A stretch of DNA of 64,000 nucleotides from NCBI GenBank assembly GCA_963661945.1, contig CAVLDP010000004.1, positions 45,580 through 109,579 of the forward strand. Reading direction: 5' to 3'. Numbering within the stretch: position 1 is the first letter of the stretch; each line of letters opens with the position of its first letter. This DNA comes from CAVLDP01 sp963661945. GTDB taxonomy: Bacteria > Bacillota > Clostridia > Lachnospirales > Lachnospiraceae. Positions 8,612 through 17,697 of the stretch are shown in pieces. The notes beneath the pieces are model-generated. The model was given only the letters and a program-made list of their open reading frames with translations. It did not search any database and was not told where the DNA came from. The translations under genes and the position numbers were made by a program.

Positions 8612-8629
8612 TATTATCTCCCTCTATTT

Positions 8630-9697
8630 CTATGGGAACATAGGAACCAAATTCAGTCCCTCAGTTTCCTCAAATCCACAAATCAAATTCATATTCTGAA
8701 CTGCCTGTCCAGCGGCTCCCTTTACTAAGTTATCAAGGGCGCCCATCATAACAACTCTGTTCGTTCTCTTATCAATCTTGAAATTCACATCGACAAAATT
8801 GCTTCCTTCGACCCATTTGGTCTCTGGGCAGACATCAGGCGGCAACACGCGAACAAACTTCTCATCCTTATAATACTTCTCGTAGGCAGCTCGCAGCATC
8901 TCCTCAGTAGGATAGCCGATGCTTCCATCTGGAAGAGGTACCTTCTTCAGTGATGCGTATTCTGTGGCAAGTATGCCTCGGTTCATTGGCGATAAGTGCG
9001 GGGTAAATGAAACCATAATCTCTTCTCCTGCCGCATATCCAAGCTGCTCTTCGATCTCCGGTGTATGCCTATGGCTTGTCACACCATATGCCTTCATATT
9101 CTCATTGACCTCACAATAGAGATTAGGAAGTTTGGCACCACGTCCTGCTCCAGTCGTACCACTCTTGGCATCGATAATCAAAGTATTAGCGTCAATATAT
9201 CCTTCCTTCACTAGTGGATAAGCTGTCAGAATGGAGCAAGTGGTATAACAACCAGGATTTGCAACCAGGCGAGTCTTCTTGATTTCCTCACGATTCACTT
9301 CACAGAGGCCATATACAGCCTGTGAAATCAGTTCTGGCGACTTGTGCTCAATCTTATACCATTCTTCATATGTCTTAACATCCTTGATACGATAATCCGC
9401 AGATAGATCAATTACCTTGACCTTGGACAAGATCTCCTCGGTAAGTACTCCTGCAAGATAGCCCTGTGGCGTTGCTGTGAAGATAACATCCACTTTCTCT
9501 GCAAGCTCAGCCATATTGTCATCAAGGCACTTCGCATCTACAAGTTCAAACATATTACGATAAATGTCCGCATAATTCTCATCTACATAACTACGCGAGC
9601 CATACCATTTAATCTCTGCTTCCTTATGATTAAGTAGGATTCGAACCAGCTCTGCTCCTGCATAACCAGTTGAACCAATAATTCCAATTCTGACCAT
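8630..9697 (-). CDS. argC: N-acetyl-gamma-glutamyl-phosphate reductase
   Basis: NADPH-dependent reductase, third step of arginine synthesis, 355 residues. The Rossmann start VRIGIIGSTGYAGAELVRILLNH, the catalytic Cys in VANPGCYTT, SGTTGAGRGAK and the His in TSHRHTPEIEEQLG are all present. The open frame can be extended to a TTG at 9724, but ATG at 9697 has GAAGGA before it and places the Rossmann strand at the N-terminus as in homologues. It is the first gene of the arg operon; its leader of about 105 bases contains the inverted-repeat ARG-box-like site. Confidence 0.95.
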   Translation of the reverse strand: MVRIGIIGSTGYAGAELVRILLNHKEAEIKWYGSRSYVDENYADIYRNMFELVDAKCLDDNMAELAEKVDVIFTATPQGYLAGVLTEEILSKVKVIDLSADYRIKDVKTYEEWYKIEHKSPELISQAVYGLCEVNREEIKKTRLVANPGCYTTCSILTAYPLVKEGYIDANTLIIDAKSGTTGAGRGAKLPNLYCEVNENMKAYGVTSHRHTPEIEEQLGYAAGEEIMVSFTPHLSPMNRGILATEYASLKKVPLPDGSIGYPTEEMLRAAYEKYYKDEKFVRVLPPDVCPETKWVEGSNFVDVNFKIDKRTNRVVMMGALDNLVKGAAGQAVQNMNLICGFEETEGLNLVPMFP

Positions 9698-9781
9698 ACT
9701 TATGTCCTTCCATATTCTTCTCAAAACTCACTGAATCAAGTATAACCTTCTTTATATAAAGATGAAAGTCTTATCATTTTC

Positions 9782-9797
9782 TGAATATTTGTATTCA
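9782..9797. promoter_or_regulatory. Second ARG-box-like inverted repeat
   Basis: TGAATATTTGTATTCA has 6-base perfect arms TGAATA/TATTCA with a 4-base centre, two bases longer than the usual ARG box. It lies just downstream of the expected argC start site and one turn from the first box, as paired ArgR sites often do. Confidence 0.45.
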
Positions 9798-9803
9798 CGT
9801 TAC

Positions 9804-9817
9804 TGCATAATTATACA
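9804..9817. promoter_or_regulatory. ARG-box-like operator (ArgR/AhrC)
   Basis: TGCATAATTATACA fits the ArgR half-site palindrome TGNATWWWWATNCA at all fixed positions. It covers the -10 of the leftward argC promoter and a possible -10 (TATACA, with TTGTAT 17 bases before) of a rightward promoter for argG, so one site could repress both. Confidence 0.6.
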
Positions 9818-9838
9818 TATACACCCTAGCGTTTTCAA
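9810..9838 (-). promoter_or_regulatory. Promoter of argC operon
   Basis: Minus strand TTGAAA (9833-9838), 17-base spacer, perfect TATAAT (9810-9815). The -10 box is embedded in an ARG-box-like palindrome, a classical layout for repression by ArgR/AhrC. Confidence 0.7.
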
Positions 9839-9846
9839 CGGTATAT

Positions 9847-9862
9847 TGCATAATAAATGTAA
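9847..9862. promoter_or_regulatory. Weak third ARG-box-like site
   Basis: TGCATAATAAATGTAA keeps the TGCATAAT half but the other half is imperfect. It lies upstream of the likely argG promoter. Listed as a possible auxiliary site only. Confidence 0.25.
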
Positions 9863-9894
9863 CTTTTATTCACTTCTATTGTATATTTTTTCAC

Positions 9895-9923
9895 TTGCAC
9901 CAGTAATAGAAATAGGATATATT
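9895..9923 (+). promoter_or_regulatory. Promoter candidate for argG
   Basis: TTGCAC (9895-9900), 17-base spacer, TATATT (9918-9923), giving a leader of about 45 bases before the argG ATG. TTGTAT-17-TATACA at 9789-9817 is an alternative promoter that would give a longer leader and direct overlap with the ARG box. Confidence 0.5.
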
Positions 9924-9974
9924 GTTGCAAGAAGGTTTTTCCAAAAAGAAAAGCAAACAGAAAGGAAAGAGATT

Positions 9975-11201
9975 ATGAAAGAGAAGGTTGTACTTGCCTA
10001 TTCTGGCGGACTGGATACTACTGCTATTATCCCTTGGCTCAAGGAAACTTATGACTATGATGTCATCTGCTGCTGCATCGATTGCGGACAGGGAGAGGAA
10101 TTAGACGGACTGGAAGAGAGAGCCAAGCTGTCTGGCGCATCCAAGCTCTATATCGAAGATATCGTCGATGAATTCTGTGACGACTATATCATGCCTTGCG
10201 TACAGGCTGGTGCCATCTATGAGCACAAATACTTAATGGGAACTGCTATGGCACGTCCTGGTATTGCCAAGCGCCTTGTAGAGATTGCTCGTAAGGAAGA
10301 AGCCGTTGCAATCTGTCACGGCGCAACAGGTAAGGGCAATGATCAGATTCGTTTTGAGCTTGGCATCAAGGCTTTAGCTCCAGATATCAAGGTTATTGCA
10401 CCATGGAGAGATGACAGATGGGGCATGGATTCCCGTGAAGCAGAGATTGAATATTGTCATGCTCATGGCATTGATCTACCATTTGGCACAGATCAGTCCT
10501 ACAGCCGCGACCGAAACCTGTGGCATATCAGTCACGAAGGCCTGGAGCTTGAGGATCCTGCCAATGAGCCAAATTACGACCATATGCTGGTCCTTGGTGT
10601 TACTCCTGAAAAGGCTCCAGATCAGGGCGAATACGTCACTATCACCTTCGAGAAGGGTGTTCCAACCTCTGTAAATGGTAAGGAAATGAAGGTCTCAGAT
10701 ATCATCCGAGAGCTTAATGCCTTAGGTGGCAAGCACGGAATTGGTATCGTCGACATCGTAGAGAACCGTGTAGTCGGCATGAAGAGTCGTGGCGTCTATG
10801 AGACACCGGGCGGAACCATTCTTATGGAAGCTCATGATCAGCTCGAGGAGCTTATCTTAGATCGTGACACCTTAGCTTATAAGAAGGATGTTGGATCAAA
10901 GCTGGCTTCTGTTGTATACGAAGGTAAATGGTTTACCCCACTACGCGAGGCCCTGTCTGCATTCGTTACCTCTACCCAGGAATATGTCACTGGCGAAGTT
11001 AAGTTCAAGCTCTACAAAGGCAATATCATCAAGGCTGGAACCACTTCTCCATATTCTCTCTACTCTGAGTCACTGGCATCCTTCACAACTGGTGATATGT
11101 ATGACCACCACGATGCAGAAGGCTTCATCACCTTATGGGGACTTCCACTGAAGGTTCGCGCCATGAAGCTAAACGAACTCAAGAAAGATAATACAAAGTA
11201 A
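9975..11201 (+). CDS. argG: Argininosuccinate synthase
   Basis: ATP-dependent joining of citrulline and aspartate. The protein (408 residues) has the N-type ATP pyrophosphatase P-loop AYSGGLDTT right at its N-terminus, then CHGATGKGNDQIRFELG and YSRDRNLWHISHEG. The open frame extends 71 codons upstream through AT-rich non-coding sequence, but GGA precedes ATG at 9975 and MKEKVVLAYSGG is the family start. It is divergent from argC and stands alone; argH and argF are not in the window. A strong terminator follows. Confidence 0.95.
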   Translation: MKEKVVLAYSGGLDTTAIIPWLKETYDYDVICCCIDCGQGEELDGLEERAKLSGASKLYIEDIVDEFCDDYIMPCVQAGAIYEHKYLMGTAMARPGIAKRLVEIARKEEAVAICHGATGKGNDQIRFELGIKALAPDIKVIAPWRDDRWGMDSREAEIEYCHAHGIDLPFGTDQSYSRDRNLWHISHEGLELEDPANEPNYDHMLVLGVTPEKAPDQGEYVTITFEKGVPTSVNGKEMKVSDIIRELNALGGKHGIGIVDIVENRVVGMKSRGVYETPGGTILMEAHDQLEELILDRDTLAYKKDVGSKLASVVYEGKWFTPLREALSAFVTSTQEYVTGEVKFKLYKGNIIKAGTTSPYSLYSESLASFTTGDMYDHHDAEGFITLWGLPLKVRAMKLNELKKDNTK

Positions 11202-11226
11202 GATTTTCTATAAATCTATACATATA

Positions 11227-11260
11227 AACCCCTCCAATTGACCTAATCAGTAGGAGGGGT
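11227..11260 (+). terminator. Intrinsic terminator of argG
   Basis: AACCCCTCC (from 11227) pairs with GGAGGGGTT ending near 11252, followed by TTATTATTT. The reverse strand also has a modest T-rich side, so it may help end the convergent TSUP unit. Confidence 0.8.
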
Positions 11261-11278
11261 TTTATTATTTCTATAAAA

Positions 11279-11995
11279 TTACAGATTCATGGCAATTAAT
11301 GCAATGCCCGAGAATACAATTGCTACTATAACAATCTTCTTTACGATTCTCTCATCTAGAATATTACTGCTCTTCATACCTAGGAAAAGGCCAAGAAGCA
11401 TAAATGGAAGCAAGATTACTACCTGCCTTAGGACTTCTCCTGTAATGATTCCACAGATAGAATAATTTATAATGCGACAGGTATTCTCCAGAAAGAAGAT
11501 AAAGCCCATGTTGGCCTTAAGAGCCTTGGTATCTCCGGTAAGCCTGCTGATGTAGGCACCAAGAATCACCCCAATGCCAAATAGTCCACAGAGAAGGCCT
11601 GCCAGGATTCCTGTAATAAGAAATCCCACCTTGGACCTCTTTATTTCCTTGGGATGAGACTCTCGATAGAACATCTCAAGCCCTATAAGAATAATAATGA
11701 TTCCGAAAATCACCTTGATCAAGGATGAATCCAGTCTCTTAAGCAGGAGTGCTCCAGGAATTCCCGATAGGACAAGAATCGAAGCAAGCGGAAGTGCCAT
11801 CTTATAATCAATCTTATCTCGATGTCGAAAGGCAAGAATCGCATTGGTAGGATAGCCTACCACAAGTTCCACCGGGGTAATCAGGGAATTCGCCTGACCA
11901 AAGCTTAAGATTGACTGAAAAACAAGAGTATTTGCAAAGCCGCATAAACCCTTTACAAAAAATGCCGCAAGCGTTGCTGCAATCCAATAAAACAT
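11279..11995 (-). CDS. TSUP-family (TauE/SafE) membrane transporter
   Basis: Integral membrane protein of 238 residues with about seven to eight hydrophobic helices. The repeated features FVKGLCGFANTLVF and LAGLLCGLFGIGVILGAYISRLTGD correspond to the two halves of the TSUP/DUF81 fold, which exports or imports small sulfur or organic anions. The substrate is not predictable. The Shine-Dalgarno before ATG is weak. It follows the Lon-like ATPase by 25 bases and is the last gene of that unit, ending against the argG terminator. Confidence 0.85.
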   Translation of the reverse strand: MFYWIAATLAAFFVKGLCGFANTLVFQSILSFGQANSLITPVELVVGYPTNAILAFRHRDKIDYKMALPLASILVLSGIPGALLLKRLDSSLIKVIFGIIIILIGLEMFYRESHPKEIKRSKVGFLITGILAGLLCGLFGIGVILGAYISRLTGDTKALKANMGFIFFLENTCRIINYSICGIITGEVLRQVVILLPFMLLGLFLGMKSSNILDERIVKKIVIVAIVFSGIALIAMNL

Positions 11996-12020
11996 CTCAA
12001 AAATTCCATTCTAAAAAATA

Positions 12021-13514
12021 CTAGCTCACCTGGATTAGAGACCGTATCATCTCCGGTGTAAATACTACGCTCTTCTTACCATCAACCTCAATCTGATAGA
12101 GGGCATTTGCTGCAATATGCTCTGCAGCCTGCTCAATATCTCGAATTCCAGAGGTATCTCGGTAGAGCTCCATAAGTGTATCGAGGGCATCCTCTGAAAG
12201 TTGAATCTCCTCTTCTCTAAGTCCCATTCTCTTAACCACCTTAGGAAGGGCGAATTCGCGAAAGATAACCTTCTTCTCCTCAACACTATAATCCGGAAGT
12301 TCAATCACTGCAAAACGAGAAAGCAGCGGTGCAGAAATCGCTTTCTTATCATTGGCTGTCGCAATTGGATAGACACCGGAGGTTGGAATATTACATTCCA
12401 TATAATTATCCGTAAAGCCAAGATTATCTAGAAGAGTAAGCAGTACATCTGCAGGATTGCCATTTCCCTTGCCTGCGCATGCCTTATCAAGCTCATTGAT
12501 AATGAACACAAGATTACTGCTCTCTGCATTCGCAAAGGCCTCCATAATAAGCCCTGGCTTCGCATTCGAATAAATTCGTGATGATCCTGTCAGCTGCTCT
12601 GGATCATTAATCGAACTCATCTCAAGAGTTGTCCAGGACATCTTCAGAATTCTGGCAACTGCGTAGGCAATCTGAGACTTACCGGTTCCAGCCGGTCCAA
12701 TAAGGAGAATGCCATAAGCCGGCAGAGTATGCGTCCGGTTCATCTGTATAATTGTCTCTATAATACGCTGCTTCACCGTCTCAAGTCCGAAGAGCTCCTC
12801 GTCCAGAATCCGCCTAGCCTCTACAGGATCAATTGGTGGAAAATTGGTCTGCTTCCAATTGATATTCATCATAATAGAGAGCGCCCTCTGAGCATGTCGC
12901 CTCTCCTCAGGAGTGACTTCACTGGACCGGGCAACAGCCAGATTTCTTCTGGCCCAGATTCGAATATTCTCCGGCAAAGTAGCACCCGCACAGGTCATAT
13001 AATCTGAGATAGACTGGAGGCTGGTAAGCTTCATACCATCTCCATCCTCTATAGAATCCTCGTCTGTCTGTCCTTCTTCTGGAATATCGCTTAAGAAAAG
13101 ACGCTCTATCATAAACTGCAGGAAGCCATCCTCTGCAGAGAGCTTGGCTCCCCGCATAGCAACTCCCGTTTCTTTGATCTTGTAGACACGGTACCCATCC
13201 TCTGCATTAAATCCAGACAAGCGAACCGTAATATGATTCTCTCCAAGCCACCGAATCAGAGCCTCGAATCTGGCATCACAGGAAATGATATCCGAAGCAA
13301 GAACTCCTTCATCCATCTGAAAGTCAAAATAAGCTCCTTTTAGAGGGCTTGAGAACATACCAGAAGCATGATGAGGCCATTCCTTCTTCGTATTATCAAT
13401 GATAAGAATTGGATTCTCCTTATCTGCATAATTCTTGCTGGATTGAAAGAGCTGAAAACTCCCCTGCTTCTCTTCAACAAGATTCTCTTCTTCACTAAAA
13501 TCAAATACTGGCAT
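12021..13514 (-). CDS. Lon-like AAA+ ATPase without a protease domain
   Basis: A 497-residue protein. Residues 1-230 match no family I recognise. Residues 231-497 are a Lon-type AAA+ module: Walker A GPAGTGKS (273-280), Walker B region FIINELDK (337-344), sensor 1 in ATAND (386-389 region), arginine finger region APLLSR (395-400), and sensor 2 SGIRDIEQ (455-462). The Walker B Asp of Lon (LLDEIDK) is Asn340 here while Glu341 stays, so ATP hydrolysis may be altered. There is no Ser-Lys protease domain. It follows the 704-residue cyclic-nucleotide-domain protein by 28 bases, so the two probably act together. A remodelling or chaperone role is an inference. GGAAG precedes the ATG. Confidence 0.8.
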   Translation of the reverse strand: MPVFDFSEEENLVEEKQGSFQLFQSSKNYADKENPILIIDNTKKEWPHHASGMFSSPLKGAYFDFQMDEGVLASDIISCDARFEALIRWLGENHITVRLSGFNAEDGYRVYKIKETGVAMRGAKLSAEDGFLQFMIERLFLSDIPEEGQTDEDSIEDGDGMKLTSLQSISDYMTCAGATLPENIRIWARRNLAVARSSEVTPEERRHAQRALSIMMNINWKQTNFPPIDPVEARRILDEELFGLETVKQRIIETIIQMNRTHTLPAYGILLIGPAGTGKSQIAYAVARILKMSWTTLEMSSINDPEQLTGSSRIYSNAKPGLIMEAFANAESSNLVFIINELDKACAGKGNGNPADVLLTLLDNLGFTDNYMECNIPTSGVYPIATANDKKAISAPLLSRFAVIELPDYSVEEKKVIFREFALPKVVKRMGLREEEIQLSEDALDTLMELYRDTSGIRDIEQAAEHIAANALYQIEVDGKKSVVFTPEMIRSLIQVS

Positions 13515-13542
13515 ATTCTTCTTCCAATCTAATGTCTATCGC

Positions 13543-15657
13543 CTACTTCTGTAGGAATTCCAACTGTTCTGTCACTTCTGCAGGCACCTGTCCACCAGAA
13601 GATTCTATCCTCTTCATAAGAAGCATCACAGGATGTGCCTTCTGCTTGGCCTGATTCTCATGGCTATGAATAATCTCTGCGTACTGTGGGTTGCTTGATA
13701 CGCGCTGTCTAACCTCCTTTTCAAAAGGACAGTAGCGGAATAGAATCCCACGCGCCACCTTGTTCATAACAGGAGAACCATTACTCTCTGCAGTCATATA
13801 TACCACATAATCTGCCACAAAGGCCTTCTTCAAATTATTGCCAACCTTCTTCAGCGCGCTCTTAATCTTCTCCTTGTTCTCAGCAGAAATAGCATGATTC
13901 TTGCGGTAGCACTGAATGTAATCATTATATTCTGAGGTAAGAGATGGATCTGTAACATCCGACCAATGAATTCCCTGGATGGTCTTACACATCTCCCAAC
14001 GATACTCACCACAAACAGACACAAGGGCCTTATTCACATCTTCAATCATGAAGATTGGAAGCACCATACGTCCTGGCGTTCCACGATCCTTACCGTCGAT
14101 TTCCTGCCAGAGGCTCATACGGCTTCCTACATTTGGCATAAGAATCATATATGGCAGAATCTCCTTCTGAACTGCAAAGTGCGCAATCTGAAGATCCTCG
14201 TTATTATAATCTCTCTCCCGGTAGAAGATGGAATAATCAATAGATCTAATCTTATCTAGTTCGCTATGTAAAACATCCGGTGATAAGAAGGCACGGTCTA
14301 GTGGTCTTAATACATTCTGCTCATCAAAGACAGGCTGAAAGGTTGTAATTCGGCCAAAGGTCATACGATTACCAAGCGTACACATATTGTTAAGCTCAAA
14401 TCGCACCTTATTCATATTGTCAGTAAGAAGAGCTTTGTATTCCTCTTCTGTAATGTCACCATTATTCTTCTCTTCCCGAAGTGCTGCCGGATAGTCCATA
14501 TCGAATTCATTTCTGGAAGGCTGCACCTTGCCCTCATAGATGAGTTGAAGCCACTCATACATAGTCAGGACCTGTCCCTTAGGATCACCAAGATACTCTC
14601 TTGCAATTCTGTAGAGTTCCCCAGTATACTTCTTGCCTGCCAGCTCCTCATCCAAGAAGCCAAACATTAGGAACATCTTGACCTCAATCGGAAGCTCCGC
14701 TGGATTCTCCGTCGCCTTAAAAAAGGCTCCTTCATAAATCTTGTAGAACTTGGATGTAATAGACCGTCTCAAGAGACGAAGTTCATCCGAGGTCTCGCTC
14801 CTGTCGCTATGCGCCTTGTATGAAGTGATAAGCTTCCTCGTCTCGGACACTGTATCTCCGTCCACGCCTGCATAGATTAAGATGGTATCCATAGCGTTCG
14901 TGATCTCAGGAATATCATCGCTTCCGCCCTGGTTCTGGCTTCGAACGGCATTGGCCTTCGTCTCAACCATCACGCGGGCTGCGTGAAATCCTCTGGCCTC
15001 TTCTTTAAGATCCATGCGATACTGACGATATGCATCCGCTTCATCTATCACATGACCTGCAAACTGTACACAAGTAAGGGCAACACCAACAGAGATTTCT
15101 CCCCCTTTGGAATAGAAGTACTTGGTTAGGAATTCATCCTGCTTCACAATTGCATGGATAAAATCCACCTCCCACTTTGGAATATAATCTTCCTCTGGTG
15201 GCGGAGCGATTGTCTCTAGTTCCGGAAATGTCTCTGGCTCTTCTCCAATCAGCTTGCAATACATAGGATACTCTTCCATCTGTCCGCGAAGCCTATTATA
15301 GTCCTCACCAGCAAGCTCCTTCTGCCTCTCATATCCACCGTAGAAGTCCTGCGCCATCTTCACCATACGTGAAGTTAGAAGGCCAGTAATCTTGGGATTT
15401 GCCAGCATTACCTTGCCGATATCTTCGCTCTCCTGGTAGGAATACTGGAAGACTGTACAAGCCTCCTTAATCTCATAGGAGAATACATACTCCTGTGAAG
15501 GAAGTTCAAAGGCTCCTATCATACTACCAGAAGGCATGGCCATCTCAATCTCACCATCTGTCACATAGACCGTTCCCTTAAGAACAATCTCGAGAGTCTT
15601 CACGATGTCTCCAGCCCTATGTAGTGTCTGTCCTTTTTCTAAATTAATCATACCCAT
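13543..15657 (-). CDS. Large protein with N-terminal cyclic-nucleotide-binding-like domain; rest unrecognised
   Basis: A 704-residue soluble protein. Residues 1-110 read as a cNMP-binding beta-roll: LEKGQTLHRAGDIVKTLEIVLKGTVYVTDG, then MPSGSMIGAFELPSQEYVFSYEIKEACTVFQY. The usual phosphate-binding cassette (GExxLxxxxxRxAxV) is not clear, so the ligand is uncertain. No helix-turn-helix follows; the remaining 590 residues match no domain I know, are mostly helical in character and have no membrane segment or signal. The middle holds LLRRSITSKFYKIYEGAFF and the later part GRITTFQPVFDEQNVLRPLDRAF. GAGG precedes the ATG. It sits between ligA and a Lon-like ATPase with short gaps, and the ATPase is its likely partner. 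Confidence 0.75.
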   Translation of the reverse strand: MGMINLEKGQTLHRAGDIVKTLEIVLKGTVYVTDGEIEMAMPSGSMIGAFELPSQEYVFSYEIKEACTVFQYSYQESEDIGKVMLANPKITGLLTSRMVKMAQDFYGGYERQKELAGEDYNRLRGQMEEYPMYCKLIGEEPETFPELETIAPPPEEDYIPKWEVDFIHAIVKQDEFLTKYFYSKGGEISVGVALTCVQFAGHVIDEADAYRQYRMDLKEEARGFHAARVMVETKANAVRSQNQGGSDDIPEITNAMDTILIYAGVDGDTVSETRKLITSYKAHSDRSETSDELRLLRRSITSKFYKIYEGAFFKATENPAELPIEVKMFLMFGFLDEELAGKKYTGELYRIAREYLGDPKGQVLTMYEWLQLIYEGKVQPSRNEFDMDYPAALREEKNNGDITEEEYKALLTDNMNKVRFELNNMCTLGNRMTFGRITTFQPVFDEQNVLRPLDRAFLSPDVLHSELDKIRSIDYSIFYRERDYNNEDLQIAHFAVQKEILPYMILMPNVGSRMSLWQEIDGKDRGTPGRMVLPIFMIEDVNKALVSVCGEYRWEMCKTIQGIHWSDVTDPSLTSEYNDYIQCYRKNHAISAENKEKIKSALKKVGNNLKKAFVADYVVYMTAESNGSPVMNKVARGILFRYCPFEKEVRQRVSSNPQYAEIIHSHENQAKQKAHPVMLLMKRIESSGGQVPAEVTEQLEFLQK

Positions 15658-15702
15658 GCTATGATCCTCGCGTATCCTTCTACTATGTCAATCCACAAGC
15701 TT

Positions 15703-17697
15703 CTACTGTAGCATTGCTCTTAATTCTTCCTCACTAATCACTGGAATTCCAAGAGCTTCTGCCTTTGTTAATTTGGAGCCTGCAGCTTCACCTGCCAGCA
15801 GATAATCTGTCTTCTTACTTACAGAGCCCGTCACCTTACCGCCATAGCTTGTAATAAGCTCTGCCGCTTCCTCTCTCTTCATACTAGAAAGAGTACCTGT
15901 AATTACAAAGGTCTTGCCCTGAAGGGAGTCTCCCAGACTATCCATCTTCGCTTCTGTCATATTAAGCCCAAGTTCCTTAAGCCTATCCATAATCATCCGG
16001 TTGGATGGATTACTAAAATATTCATGAATCGATCTGGCACTGATCTCTCCAATATCATCTACCAGAGTAAGTTCCTCAATGGATGCTTCCATCACCTCAT
16101 CAATTGAATGGAAATGATGAAGCAGGCCCTTAGCTCCAGCCTTACCGATATTTGGTACCCCAAGTCCAGTAAATAGCTTATATGCATCTTGCACCTTTGA
16201 TTCCTCAATCGATGTAAGCAGCTTGTCGGTATTCTTCTCTTTACCGATTATGCCAGATGAAATCAGTTCCTCTCTATGGTCCTTAAGCGTATAGATATCT
16301 GCAATATTAGAAATGAAATCATTTCTCACAAGTTCCTCAATATAGGCCTGACCAAAGCCCTTGATATCCATCGCCTCACGACTAACAAAATGAATCAGCA
16401 GTCGTTCTAACTGAGCTGGACAGGTAAGCGACGTGCACCTGATATCCGCTGTCCCCTCTTCCCGCACGGTCTTAGCACCACATACAGGACAGGTATCAGG
16501 AATCTGATAAGTCTTCGTACCTGCAGGTCTCTTCTCCTTAATTACGGATTTAACCTTGGGGATAATCTCACCTGATTTGTATACCAGAATCGTATCACCA
16601 ATTCCAATATCAAGATCATCAATAAAATCCTGATTATGAAGCGTCGCCCTGGATACTGTCGTACCGCAGAGACGAATCGGTTCAAAAACAGCTGTCGGAT
16701 TAATGCGACCCGTTCTGCCCACGCTAAGCTCTATATCAAGTAAGCGCGTCTCCTTCTCTTCTGGTGGATATTTGTAGGCAATGGCCCAACGTGGAACCTT
16801 GCTGGTATTCCCCAGTTCCTCTCTATGCCGATAATGATTCAGCTTCACAACTGCTCCATCTATATCATAGGCGAGATTACCGCGATTCTCACCGATTGCA
16901 GTAATTGCATCCCAGACTTCGTCAAAATTATGACAAAGTCGATAATCCTCAATCACCGGAACTCCCTGCGTCTTGAGATAGTCATAACACTCTGTATGAC
17001 TTGAGAAAGTTCGTCCCTTGACTTCCTGCAGGTTAAATATGAACATGGAGAGCCCTCTCTCCTTCACAATTGAAGAATCAAGCTGTCTTAATGTACCAGC
17101 AGCACAATTTCTTGGATTTGCAAATGGTTTCTTACCAAGGAACTCCTGTCTTTCATTTACTCGGTCGAAGTCTTCATTTCTCATGTAGACCTCACCACGA
17201 ATCTCTAAGTATTCTGGAGCATCGGAAAGCTTCTTAACAACATCTGGAATTACAAGTGCATTATCTGTCACATCTTCCCCGAATTCGATACCATCGCCTC
17301 TTGTCTCAGCCAGGGTCAAATCTCCATTCGTATAGCGAAGCGACATAGACAGTCCATCAATCTTGTACTCAACAACAAACTCTGGCTCATCGAGCTTATC
17401 TTCCATCTCCTCCACAAAGGCGCGAACCTCTTCCTTGGAGAAGACATCCTGCAAGGAAAGCATCGGTACATTATGGCGAACCAAAACTCCCGCCTCACGA
17501 ATGGCATTTCCGCCCACATGCTGACTAGGAGAAGACAAATCCACAGTCTCAGGATGCTTTGCCTCAAGAGCACGCAGCTCCCGCATCATCATGTCATATT
17601 CATAATCTGTAATCTCAGGCGAATCTTCATTGTAATAACGATTGCTATGATACTCCAGAGTCGCTCTCAGTTCATCAATTCTCTTGATCTCGTCCAT
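15703..17697 (-). CDS. ligA: NAD-dependent DNA ligase
   Basis: Seals nicks using NAD+, essential in bacteria. The 664 residues show all domains: Ia (YHSNRYYNEDSPEITDYEYDMMMREL), adenylation site KIDG in VVEYKIDGLSMSLRY, RGDGIEFGEDVT, the OB fold, the four-Cys zinc finger (CPVCG...C...C, about 400-425), the HhH region and a C-terminal BRCT domain (LQGKTFVITGTLSSMKREEAAELI). Its ATG directly follows the TAA of rluF (TAAATG) with no strong Shine-Dalgarno of its own, so translation is probably coupled. Confidence 0.97.
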   Translation of the reverse strand: MDEIKRIDELRATLEYHSNRYYNEDSPEITDYEYDMMMRELRALEAKHPETVDLSSPSQHVGGNAIREAGVLVRHNVPMLSLQDVFSKEEVRAFVEEMEDKLDEPEFVVEYKIDGLSMSLRYTNGDLTLAETRGDGIEFGEDVTDNALVIPDVVKKLSDAPEYLEIRGEVYMRNEDFDRVNERQEFLGKKPFANPRNCAAGTLRQLDSSIVKERGLSMFIFNLQEVKGRTFSSHTECYDYLKTQGVPVIEDYRLCHNFDEVWDAITAIGENRGNLAYDIDGAVVKLNHYRHREELGNTSKVPRWAIAYKYPPEEKETRLLDIELSVGRTGRINPTAVFEPIRLCGTTVSRATLHNQDFIDDLDIGIGDTILVYKSGEIIPKVKSVIKEKRPAGTKTYQIPDTCPVCGAKTVREEGTADIRCTSLTCPAQLERLLIHFVSREAMDIKGFGQAYIEELVRNDFISNIADIYTLKDHREELISSGIIGKEKNTDKLLTSIEESKVQDAYKLFTGLGVPNIGKAGAKGLLHHFHSIDEVMEASIEELTLVDDIGEISARSIHEYFSNPSNRMIMDRLKELGLNMTEAKMDSLGDSLQGKTFVITGTLSSMKREEAAELITSYGGKVTGSVSKKTDYLLAGEAAGSKLTKAEALGIPVISEEELRAMLQ

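Noticed and set aside
9762..9974. Upstream extension of argG (71 codons)
   Set aside because: The sequence is AT-rich leader with promoters and ARG boxes, and the family start MKEKVVLAYSGG has its own RBS at 9975.
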